Source: Candidatus Pacearchaeota archaeon CG11_big_fil_rev_8_21_14_0_20_30_13
Lineage (GTDB): Archaea; Nanobdellota; Nanobdellia; Pacearchaeales; GW2011-AR1
Assembly: GCA_002762735.1 (NCBI GenBank)
Contig: PCVV01000004.1
Span: 1 to 11,976, forward strand
Reading direction: 5' to 3'
DNA: 11,976 bases
Part shown: one piece after another, positions 5,903 to 11,976 of the stretch
Layout: each line of letters begins with the position of its first letter
Position numbering within the stretch: position 1 is the stretch's first letter
Notes under the pieces: generated by a model
Seen by the model: only the letters and a program-made list of their open reading frames with translations
Database searches by the model: none
What the model was told of the DNA's origin: nothing
Translations under genes and position numbers: made by a program

Positions 5903-6318
5903 TTTATTTCATTAACTTCAACAAAATTTTCTCCATAAGATTTTTCTAAAAGAAAGTTTACTTTTCCATTAATTGTGTCTATACAAATGATTTTTGTGAT
6001 GTTTAAATGATCTATGGTCTCACCTAAGCTTGGCTTATCAGAGAATAAATAAACATTCTTGAATGGATCATTTTTGAAACATACTTGAGTTGTCCCTCTT
6101 GGAATTATATACTCAACTTCTTTTGATGCTTTTGTACTTGTCCAAACTTGATTCACATCTTGACTTAACGCATCATAAAATTTTTTCTCTGTTACATCAT
6201 TTTGAAATCCTAAAAATTTTTGAATTGCGAGAAAGGCAAATCCCAAAAAAACAATGATTAAGATTATAGAAAAAATCATTCCAAATGAAATATTCATCTG
6301 CCCCTTTTTTTGTTTCAT
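5899..6318 (-). CDS. Small prepilin-like membrane protein (139 aa)
   Basis: The N-terminus MKQKKGQMNISFGMIF followed by SIILIIVFLGFAFLAIQKF is a near-textbook archaeal class III-like prepilin signal: Lys-Lys-Gly6, Gln7 at +1, a short polar stretch, then the assembly helix. The rest is a small external domain (VEYIIPRGTTQVCF, then VYLFSDKPSLGET, KIICIDTINGKVNFLLEKS) with only two cysteines. This is the first gene after a 42-base gap, and TTTAAAAATT on the minus strand at 6341-6350 lies at TATA distance, so a second transcript may begin here. It overlaps the 306-aa gene by ATGA. The role as a structural or minor subunit is inferred. Confidence 0.7.
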   Translation of the reverse strand: MKQKKGQMNISFGMIFSIILIIVFLGFAFLAIQKFLGFQNDVTEKKFYDALSQDVNQVWTSTKASKEVEYIIPRGTTQVCFKNDPFKNVYLFSDKPSLGETIDHLNITKIICIDTINGKVNFLLEKSYGENFVEVNEIK

Positions 6319-6340
6319 TATAAATCGAATAAGAATTCCT

Positions 6341-6350
6341 AATTTTTAAA
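6341..6350 (-). promoter_or_regulatory. Possible internal TATA box within the surface cluster
   Basis: On the minus strand TTTAAAAATT is centred about 27 bases before the ATG at 6318, within the only gap longer than 10 bases in the cluster. It could drive a leaderless transcript of the four small prepilin-like genes. The AT-rich background makes this tentative. Confidence 0.35.
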
Positions 6351-6360
6351 GTTGATGGGA

Positions 6361-8763
6361 TTATAAATTATTTCTATTTTGCGCTCTCAAAATAATACTA
6401 CATTCATTTGGTTTCGCTGGTTGGTTTCCATAAACATCCTGACATTTTATATATAAATCTTCATCTGTGTTCCATTTAGCAAGATGATTTATTTGATCAT
6501 AAGAAGTGATTGGATCTCCATCCTCAAATTCATAATTACACTGTATTGTCGAGGAAGTAAAATATCTACATTCTGCTTTTTCATTTGTCATAATCTTTAA
6601 TTGGTTATCTTCATAATATGCTCTTGCAATGAGGGGTTCTTTATTATCAATACTTACATTAAAGTTTATTACTTGAGTATCTGAATTTCCCCCTCTATCA
6701 TTACACTTTATTGAATAAGAATGCTCTCCATTTTTAAGAGGAACAATTGTTGAATGAATATTTGAAGAATAATCAGAATTATCAAATTGGGTATATAATC
6801 CGGTGCTCCCTACTTCTCTATAAAAGCACATGGCTTTTCCATCTTGAGTTCCGCCTAATGTTTTTGCATTAAATGTTACTGAAGCAGGACTTGTTGAATC
6901 ATAGATAGTGGTTGCATTGGGAGAAGCTTCTGTTATTACAAGTGCTCTTGAACCTTGTAAAGTGTATCCTTCTGGTTTAAGGTAGTAATCTTTATTTGTA
7001 TTATTTTGAGGAGAAAGATCTTGACACTTCACATAATATGAAGTTTTCTCTGCAGTTTTTATTCCTGTTAAATTTGCACTGCAAGTATAACTTAATCTTA
7101 AATTCATTTGGGAGCCTTCTGTTGCACAAGTCATATTATTTTCCATTTTATCATAATCCCTATCTGCAAATGACCATCTACAATTTGCTGGTTTATTAAC
7201 ATAGAAGTTCACATTTGCATTTGTGACTCCAAAAGGAACTTTTGCTCCGTTCACAATACTTGTTTCATAAATAATTGGTGCAGTTGGATCAGGTCCTTTT
7301 TGAACACACATATCAAAAACAAAATTACTTGGGTTTGAATTTCCATTTAGATCTTGGCATCTAACTGAAACAGAAACAAAATTGTCCTTTCCTACAGTTT
7401 GATTTATTTCTGGAATCATTAAAGTTTGTGTATGATTGGATCTTGGGAAATCGGTTCCTCCCATGAAGATACCCATATTATCATAAGAAGTTTGTTTATC
7501 AAATCCAATTTTACATCTTGCAGCTTCGTTTAGTGTTACTCCAAATGTAACTTTGCTGAACGGAGAGAGACATCCATCTCCTTTATTTGTGTTTATTTTA
7601 ACTCCTTTATCTGGAGGAGAAACTGCTTCAGGATCTGAATAAGTATATCCAACAGTTAAAACATCTGAATTTGGTTTTATAATTGGGGCATCTATATCAT
7701 CTGGGTTTTCCCAATAACAAAATGGTTCTCCTTTATTTTCAGGATCACTCTGAACAAAATTACAAGCTTGGCCTAAACTTTTACATTGATATTCTGAACA
7801 TGGAACTTCTTTATTATTACAAAGTTCGCAATTTTTTCCACCAGTGATAGGTTGCCATTGATTACAATAATATACTACTGTTCCTTTTTCCGTTGTTGAA
7901 AAAGTAAATAAAGCTACTACAATTCCCACCACCGCTCCAATCCCGGTTGCTAATAAAAATGGAGTTAAACCTCCTCCTATAAAAGTTGCCAATTGCCCCA
8001 TAAGAGCTGGAAATCCAAATCCCAATGTTGCACCCACGCCAAGCCCGGTTCCTATTCCTTGTAATAAGTTCGAATTATCTGCATTCGCTCCGACTGATTG
8101 AGCCAAAGATTTGAAGATTCTATTTGCAGCGTAACCTGCGGCTATTGCTGCAAGAGGCCCCATTACATAATTTGTAATCCCTAAAGTAGTTCCTGCTCCT
8201 GAGTTCGATTCTAGATTTCCTGCTCCTGAAACTCCAATTTTTCCTGCATTATCTCCTGTTGTTGCTAATCCATCTGTTTTTTGTTTTGGGAGAGATTCAC
8301 CATAAAATTCATCATAAAATTCATTGGAAAGAAGACCATAAAATTCATCATAATATTCAGATAGAGAATTACTTTCTGGATCATCCTTTGAAGTATCCGC
8401 TTTAGAAGTACTTTCTGAATCATCCTTTGAAGTATCCGCTTTAGGAGTAGCACAACAATATTGAGTAGTTGAAGGTCCCCCACAATGATTTGCAATGTAC
8501 ACTGATCCTGAATAATCAATTGGACATTGTGTCTTTGCGTAAGTACTTTTTAATGTTCCATAATCTTTACAAACCCCAACATAATTTTTTCCTCCACTAG
8601 AAAATCCAGAAGCACAATCATTTAAATTAATTTCATCACCACCTGCACTTACACTTGTTATTCCTCCGATAAGCCAAGTAAAAGCAAATATCCCAATTAC
8701 CAAAATAAAGATTTGCGTCATCGCAACCATTCCTTTTCTAAATTTCTTTTCTTTTGATTTCAT
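6361..8763 (-). CDS. Large membrane/surface protein with Gly-rich membrane segments and four Cys-paired repeats
   Basis: An 800-aa protein. Residues 7-39 (KFRKG, MVAMTQIF, hydrophobic helix) form a prepilin-like or signal-anchor start. Residues 50-104 are a six-cysteine domain ending in CC. Residues 105-160 are an acidic low-complexity linker with in-frame repeats. Residues 194-288 hold Gly/Ala-rich hydrophobic segments (for example GIGTGLGVGATLGFG and AVVGIVVALF) that look membrane-inserted. Residues 295-350 are cysteine-rich (about nine Cys), and 400-795 hold four divergent beta repeats, each with a first Cys and a later VxCQD-type Cys (417/469, 528/580, 646/687, 732/774). Sequons are frequent in this last part, so it should be outside the cell. 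The ATG overlaps hepT as ATGA. No named family is recognised; it is probably the main scaffold or tip of the structure built by this cluster. Confidence 0.75.
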   Translation of the reverse strand: MKSKEKKFRKGMVAMTQIFILVIGIFAFTWLIGGITSVSAGGDEINLNDCASGFSSGGKNYVGVCKDYGTLKSTYAKTQCPIDYSGSVYIANHCGGPSTTQYCCATPKADTSKDDSESTSKADTSKDDPESNSLSEYYDEFYGLLSNEFYDEFYGESLPKQKTDGLATTGDNAGKIGVSGAGNLESNSGAGTTLGITNYVMGPLAAIAAGYAANRIFKSLAQSVGANADNSNLLQGIGTGLGVGATLGFGFPALMGQLATFIGGGLTPFLLATGIGAVVGIVVALFTFSTTEKGTVVYYCNQWQPITGGKNCELCNNKEVPCSEYQCKSLGQACNFVQSDPENKGEPFCYWENPDDIDAPIIKPNSDVLTVGYTYSDPEAVSPPDKGVKINTNKGDGCLSPFSKVTFGVTLNEAARCKIGFDKQTSYDNMGIFMGGTDFPRSNHTQTLMIPEINQTVGKDNFVSVSVRCQDLNGNSNPSNFVFDMCVQKGPDPTAPIIYETSIVNGAKVPFGVTNANVNFYVNKPANCRWSFADRDYDKMENNMTCATEGSQMNLRLSYTCSANLTGIKTAEKTSYYVKCQDLSPQNNTNKDYYLKPEGYTLQGSRALVITEASPNATTIYDSTSPASVTFNAKTLGGTQDGKAMCFYREVGSTGLYTQFDNSDYSSNIHSTIVPLKNGEHSYSIKCNDRGGNSDTQVINFNVSIDNKEPLIARAYYEDNQLKIMTNEKAECRYFTSSTIQCNYEFEDGDPITSYDQINHLAKWNTDEDLYIKCQDVYGNQPAKPNECSIILRAQNRNNL
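8300..8353 (-). repeat. In-frame repeat encoding YDEFYG
   Basis: An exact 18-bp unit (CCATAAAATTCATCATAA, plus-strand reading) occurs at 8300-8317 and 8336-8353, spaced 36 bases apart, and codes for YDEFYG twice. A shorter 12-bp tandem (8301-8312 and 8313-8324) lies inside. Spacing by multiples of three keeps the frame. Confidence 0.8.
8371..8444 (-). repeat. In-frame 39-base tandem repeat (ADTSKDD)
   Basis: Positions 8371-8405 and 8410-8444 are identical over 35 bases except one (G/A), with period 39. They encode two copies of KADTSKDD(S/P)ES. The near-identity suggests recent duplication. The acidic Ser/Lys linker connects the six-cysteine domain to the membrane segments of the 800-aa protein. 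Confidence 0.85.
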
Positions 8764-9092
8764 TTTATTTTTTGTAAATTCTTTTTCATCTCTTTTATTT
8801 TTTCTTTTAAAAGATTTAAATCATTTTTTATTAAATCTCTTATAATCTCGGAAGAGACGCCACCATATTCATGGCTAATTTGATTTCTGAACCACTCAAA
8901 ATTTTTCCATTTTACAAGAGGATATTTTTTTTTAAATTTCATTGGAATTTTTTTTAAATTTTCTCCTATAACTTGAAACCTCATTAAAGTTGCATCCCAA
9001 ACATCTACATTTTTAAGATTATTCAAATCCGTTTCTTCTAATCTCTCACACATTTCAACTATCAAGTTATTATACAATTCATATTTGGACAT
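8760..9092 (-). CDS. hepT: HepT-type HEPN toxin (DUF86-like)
   Basis: I choose the ATG at 9092 because AAGGAGG (9099-9105, minus strand) lies 6 bases before it; the ATG at 9113 lies upstream of that Shine-Dalgarno and would add MFLRRHN. The resulting 110-aa, mostly helical protein has the conserved FQVIGENLKK helix of the family and the active-site motif RNQISHEY, that is R69-X4-H74-X-Y76, the RX4HXY signature of HepT ribonucleases whose Tyr is AMPylated by the partner MntA. It overlaps mntA by 14 bases and its stop overlaps the start of the 800-aa surface gene. All key residues are intact, so it should be an active RNase held in check by MntA. It is unusual to find the pair inside a surface-protein operon. 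Confidence 0.88.
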   Translation of the reverse strand: MSKYELYNNLIVEMCERLEETDLNNLKNVDVWDATLMRFQVIGENLKKIPMKFKKKYPLVKWKNFEWFRNQISHEYGGVSSEIIRDLIKNDLNLLKEKIKEMKKNLQKIK

Positions 9093-9372
9093 ATTGTGCC
9101 TCCTTAAGAACATTCTTTAATTCATTTCTCAAATTTTTTATTTCAATTAAATCTATTTTTTTATTGAACAATCTTTCTAAAAGAAAAAATACCCCAAAAA
9201 AATTATCCGCTGAGACATTTTCAAATTCCACTAAAAAATCAATATCACTATTTTTGTTTTGATTTTCCTTTACATAACTTCCAAAAAGTCCGATTCTTTT
9301 GACTCCTCTCTCTTTTAACTCGTCTTTTTTTCCCTTCAATTCCTCAATTATTCTTTTTTTATTTATTTCCAT
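9079..9372 (-). CDS. mntA: MntA-type minimal nucleotidyltransferase antitoxin
   Basis: A 97-aa protein with the minimal nucleotidyltransferase signature: G31-S32 in GLFGSYVKE, ten residues, then D43-I-D45 in NSDIDFLVEF (the GSX10DXD motif), and a third acidic residue D74 in KKIDLIEI. These bind metal and ATP, and the enzyme inactivates HepT by adding AMP to its active-site Tyr. The gene begins 6 bases after the stop of the 575-aa secreted protein, with GAGG at about the right distance (near 9383-9386), and overlaps hepT by 14 bases. The antitoxin-first order gives it translational priority. Family and partner are firm from motifs; its link with the surface genes is positional only. Confidence 0.88.
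   Translation of the reverse strand: MEINKKRIIEELKGKKDELKERGVKRIGLFGSYVKENQNKNSDIDFLVEFENVSADNFFGVFFLLERLFNKKIDLIEIKNLRNELKNVLKEAQYVQI
9099..9105 (-). promoter_or_regulatory. Strong Shine-Dalgarno that fixes the hepT start
   Basis: AAGGAGG on the minus strand, 6 bases before the ATG at 9092 and inside the end of mntA. It is one of only two strong Shine-Dalgarno sites in the window (the other serves the S-layer gene), so the toxin appears to be translated efficiently on its own. Confidence 0.7.
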
Positions 9373-9378
9373 TTATTA

Positions 9379-11106
9379 TTAACCTCTATTAAAATAATCC
9401 TTCCAACTGTTGAATATTTTTAAAACCTTATTTCTATTAGTTTGAATAATTTTTCCGTCAGATTTTAGAATATCTCCCTTTGCTCCTCCAGAAAGAACTT
9501 TTTCAGCTACAACTTGCATATCTCCAGGTTGTCCTAGATAATTTAATTTTGGACCACAATCTCCAACTTGAATACATCTACTGTTCATTTCATTTGCCCA
9601 AGATGCTTTTATTGTACGCTCTTTCGGATCTGGACCATTAATGCAAGCCGAACCACTTTTAAAACTATATTGCGCAAGGCCATTTTTTTCAATTTCATAA
9701 TCACAAGATATCGAAGCGTAAGAACAAATTGCGTCTCCATTTCCTTCACCTGCCCAAAAATCAAATCCAGGAGAATTTAATGGATAACAAGCACCACTTG
9801 CTTCCCCTCCAACCTTTTGAGAACCTAATGAATAATCTGTTCCAACCCATGTACACTTTCTAACTGATCTTTCCATACAATCTTTTTCTGTTGTTTGCTC
9901 ATAACAACTTTGCCATAAGTTTTGGGTACAAGCGGCATTTTTTATTCCATTAATAGAATCTTGAACACAAACCTTTTGTCTTCCATCATAACAATTTTCT
10001 ATGCTAATCTCTCCATTGTAACAACTTAATCTTTCATAAATTGAACCAGGAAGATTTTCTGTTAAAATATTTGGAGTTGAAGTTTTGCCATTGTATAAAT
10101 AACTTCCATTGTTGTTTTTATCAGTAATATTTGAAGTGCCTGGAGCTAGCCCACACCAAGATTCTCCAGATTGATATTTAACTCCATTAAAAGTGCATCC
10201 CAAATCTTTACATATATAATTTCCAACATTTGGAACTGAAGTTTCTCCTCTTTTATATGCCAAACAAGTACTTAGTGGATAATTACAATTTCCACAACTA
10301 AGAGAATTTGCATTGTTCCCAATTGCATTACATGAATCTTCCTTAGAAACAATCTTTGACCAATAATCTTTATCCTTGATTTTATTAAAGTCATAAACAT
10401 TCGCTAAATTGCCACAAGAGTCAACGAAATAAACCTCATCTTGTCCTGGAACACATGTAGTTTCTTCGGTTGGACCGCAGTTTGTTCCAAGAGTTTCATC
10501 TGAGCATAAGATCCCCTCAAAAAAGTCTACGTTTGAATTTTGAGAATCCCCTTTCATACTATTACACTCTGTTTTTGTTAAAAGTTTACAAGTTTTTGCA
10601 CTTTCTTTTTCAAAAGTACAAGCCCCTTTGATATCCCCTCCGGCATTTGCCGAACATTGAACTTCAGATGTTATTGATGGATTAAAATTAGTTTGGGTGC
10701 CATAATCTGAGGCCATTTTTTTACATCTTGTCTGTGTTGCAATAAATGCTCCATCTCCAACAATACAACATCCCTCATTACATTGTGGAACCTCTGTTGC
10801 GGCCCTTGGATCCCAAACCCCGCCGCCATTATTACAAACATTTTTAGAAATTGGTCCTTCGCAAAGTCCTTCCTGACTATCTATACAAGTTCCTACTGAA
10901 CAAAAATTTGTAGATTCACAAGAAGTCGGAGCTGTTTCAAATGAAGTATCACATTCAACAATAGGGGCATTCTGGCAAAACTGACCTGTTTTTAATTTCT
11001 CACAACAAACATTACTTTCTGCAGAAACAAAACTCATTGAAAAAAGAATTAACGTTAAAACTAATATAGATGTTAAAAAAATTAAAGAAATTATTCTTTT
11101 TTTCAT
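9379..11106 (-). CDS. Secreted cysteine-rich surface protein (575 aa)
   Basis: Residues 1-29 are a Sec signal peptide (MKKR, long hydrophobic core, SFVSA end before ESN). The mature chain of about 546 residues has 41 cysteines (about 7 per cent) spread along its length, often in short motifs such as VCCEK, NEGCCIVG, SCGNCNY, SCYNGE, NCYDGR, KCTW and GDCGPK. Several Trp/Gly/Cys modules look like diverged repeats (GGVWDP, KCTWVG, SWCGLAPG). There is no C-terminal membrane helix, so it should be released or held by partners, probably through disulfides and the pilin-like neighbours. It starts one base after the 262-aa gene ends. No named family is recognised. The C-terminus (from about residue 525) is cysteine-free and abuts mntA, so truncation by insertion of the toxin-antitoxin pair is possible but unproven. 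Confidence 0.7.
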   Translation of the reverse strand: MKKRIISLIFLTSILVLTLILFSMSFVSAESNVCCEKLKTGQFCQNAPIVECDTSFETAPTSCESTNFCSVGTCIDSQEGLCEGPISKNVCNNGGGVWDPRAATEVPQCNEGCCIVGDGAFIATQTRCKKMASDYGTQTNFNPSITSEVQCSANAGGDIKGACTFEKESAKTCKLLTKTECNSMKGDSQNSNVDFFEGILCSDETLGTNCGPTEETTCVPGQDEVYFVDSCGNLANVYDFNKIKDKDYWSKIVSKEDSCNAIGNNANSLSCGNCNYPLSTCLAYKRGETSVPNVGNYICKDLGCTFNGVKYQSGESWCGLAPGTSNITDKNNNGSYLYNGKTSTPNILTENLPGSIYERLSCYNGEISIENCYDGRQKVCVQDSINGIKNAACTQNLWQSCYEQTTEKDCMERSVRKCTWVGTDYSLGSQKVGGEASGACYPLNSPGFDFWAGEGNGDAICSYASISCDYEIEKNGLAQYSFKSGSACINGPDPKERTIKASWANEMNSRCIQVGDCGPKLNYLGQPGDMQVVAEKVLSGGAKGDILKSDGKIIQTNRNKVLKIFNSWKDYFNRG

Positions 11107-11107
11107 T

Positions 11108-11896
11108 TTAAGAGAACGCCACCCCCAAAGGCTGAACTAAACTTCTTGAAGCAAATTGAAATTTATCTCCTGTTTCAGTGTCAATTAGAATATAAATATT
11201 TGTTCCATCACTTTGCATGTTCTTTTTAATATTAAATTTTGGATAATAACTCATGAATAACATAGGCTCACTTCCCCCATACACCGCTTCCCATGAAACG
11301 ATCATTCTTGAAATTGAGGCAAGTTCATAAAGATTATTGTCCAAAACTGCTTCAAATGATTCATACTTCTGGGTTGAGTCTTTCGAAAGAGTTAAAGTTG
11401 AATTACTTTGTATAATGACTTTTTTTGGAAGAAGATCGACGCTGAATTCTCCACTCTTAAAAGAAATTTCATATCCTTTGTTTGAGTAATCTGCTTTCAT
11501 TGAATCAAAACATTCATTAACTTTTTGGACAAGACTATTTTTTAATTCACTTTCAATGTGACTCGTTAACGGTGCGACTTGAATTACACAAGGAGTGTAA
11601 TATTCATTCGTGTAACATAAATATTCTATTTGCTCACCTTTGTAAGTTATGTTTGCCCCAGGAGTTATACTTCCTCCTTGAGAACTAAGAGTCTCTACAT
11701 TCTGACGCAAAGTATCTTCTATACAATTTTGAAAATAAATTTTTGGATTTTCTTCAAGAGAATTTGATGTTGAAATAATATTTGGGTAAAAAAAGTATAT
11801 TAATACTCCTGCAACAACGATAACCAAAGCAAGAATCACAAAGATTGTAACTTGACCTTTTGTATTTTCTTTACTTCCTGATGGTGCCCCTTTCAT
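11108..11896 (-). CDS. Prepilin-like membrane protein heading the surface cluster (262 aa)
   Basis: The first gene of the minus-strand cluster. After a polar start (MKGAPSGSKENT) comes K13-G14-Q15 and VTIF, then a hydrophobic helix (VILALVIVVAGVLIYFFYP) to about residue 38. KGQVTIF followed by a long aliphatic helix is a form I know from DPANN genomes and resembles the archaeal class III prepilin signal (cleavage before Gln), though it lacks the usual Glu at +5. The external domain has four cysteines (59, 95, 104, 130) in YFQNCIED, YLCYTNEYYTPC and VNECFD, then a beta-rich C-terminal half with SWEAVYGGSEP. A TATA box 26 bases upstream predicts a leaderless mRNA. It may be the main subunit or an anchor of the assembly; this is inferred. 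Confidence 0.72.
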   Translation of the reverse strand: MKGAPSGSKENTKGQVTIFVILALVIVVAGVLIYFFYPNIISTSNSLEENPKIYFQNCIEDTLRQNVETLSSQGGSITPGANITYKGEQIEYLCYTNEYYTPCVIQVAPLTSHIESELKNSLVQKVNECFDSMKADYSNKGYEISFKSGEFSVDLLPKKVIIQSNSTLTLSKDSTQKYESFEAVLDNNLYELASISRMIVSWEAVYGGSEPMLFMSYYPKFNIKKNMQSDGTNIYILIDTETGDKFQFASRSLVQPLGVAFS

Positions 11897-11917
11897 TTCT
11901 TTTTAAGGATATTTCTA

Positions 11918-11945
11918 TTTATAAATATTTCAATTAGAATTGAAA
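11918..11945 (-). promoter_or_regulatory. Promoter of the surface cluster with an upstream palindrome
   Basis: On the minus strand ATTTATAAA (11918-11926) is a good TATA box centred 26 bases before the ATG at 11896, so the operon mRNA is probably leaderless. Directly upstream, TTTCAATT (11928-11935) and AATTGAAA (11938-11945) form a perfect inverted repeat with a 2-base spacer, a possible regulator site overlapping the TFB-recognition element. Confidence 0.5.
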
Positions 11946-11976
11946 AATTTTGAGTAAATTTTCTGAGCAGAAAAAC

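Noticed and set aside
5574..5949. Plus-strand open frames opposite the start of the 306-aa gene
   Set aside because: They are antisense to a gene with a clear membrane signal and a proper ATGA overlap, have no start signals, and read as mirror images of hydrophobic codons.
4013..6318. The four small genes as archaellum or standard type IV pilus genes
   Set aside because: No archaellin-type sequence, ATPase or platform protein accompanies them, and they contain many cysteines, unlike archaellins. I keep only the weaker term prepilin-like.
8265..8519. Second minus-strand frame within the linker of the 800-aa gene
   Set aside because: It exists because the in-frame repeats also leave an alternative frame open; the Ile/Leu/Met-rich repeating translation has no domain and no start signal.
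9093..9113. The upstream ATG at 9113 as the hepT start
   Set aside because: A strong Shine-Dalgarno lies downstream of it, 6 bases before the ATG at 9092, and the extra residues MFLRRHN do not belong to the usual start of the family.
9568..9780. Plus-strand open frame of about 70 codons opposite the cysteine-rich gene
   Set aside because: It lies wholly within a well-supported gene; its cysteine-containing composition is a by-product of the opposite strand.

Overview
This AT-rich window most likely comes from a small-genome archaeon of the DPANN group, with a Woesearchaeota- or Pacearchaeota-like lineage the best guess. The evidence is an archaeal S-layer protein N-terminus, archaeal TATA boxes about 25 bases before start codons (several with no leader or Shine-Dalgarno), very short ATGA-type overlaps, secreted Ig-like proteins rich in N-glycosylation sequons, and a run of small proteins beginning with a K-(G/A)-(Q/F) prepilin-like signal. 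The lineage is inferred from family resemblance; no marker gene is present.

Layout. Positions 1-412 (minus strand) hold the N-terminus of an S-layer protein that runs off the left edge. Behind it, 413-760 is a long non-coding stretch with several strong inverted repeats, one a 14-bp stem enclosing two more hairpins. It reads as a structured leader and a divergent promoter. Positions 796-2402 are a small defence or stress island: a lone winged-helix regulator/antitoxin, a hicB-hicA pair, and on the opposite strand a winged-helix antitoxin followed by a RelE-like toxin broken by one extra base in an A6 run. An 18-bp perfect palindrome lies between the TATA box and the start of that last operon.

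Positions 2641-4011 (plus strand) encode a secreted, membrane-anchored Ig-like protein with about 23 sequons. It converges, with a one-base gap, on a long minus-strand cluster (11896 down to 4013). In transcription order that cluster encodes a 262-aa prepilin-like protein, a 575-aa secreted protein with 41 cysteines, an mntA-hepT toxin-antitoxin pair, an 800-aa membrane and surface protein with four cysteine-paired repeats, and four small prepilin-like proteins of 139, 306, about 171 and 155 aa.

How it may work together. Six of the seven cluster proteins outside the toxin-antitoxin pair have a basic stretch, a small residue, a short polar stretch and then a hydrophobic helix, as in substrates of archaeal prepilin peptidases. 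The seventh has a Sec signal and is cysteine-rich. I infer one co-transcribed surface structure (pilus-like or adhesin assembly) stabilised by disulfides, with mntA-hepT lodged inside it and translationally coupled to the 800-aa gene. No assembly ATPase, platform protein or prepilin peptidase is visible, so these must be elsewhere if the reading is right. This cluster and the S-layer leader are the best candidates for undescribed biology here.
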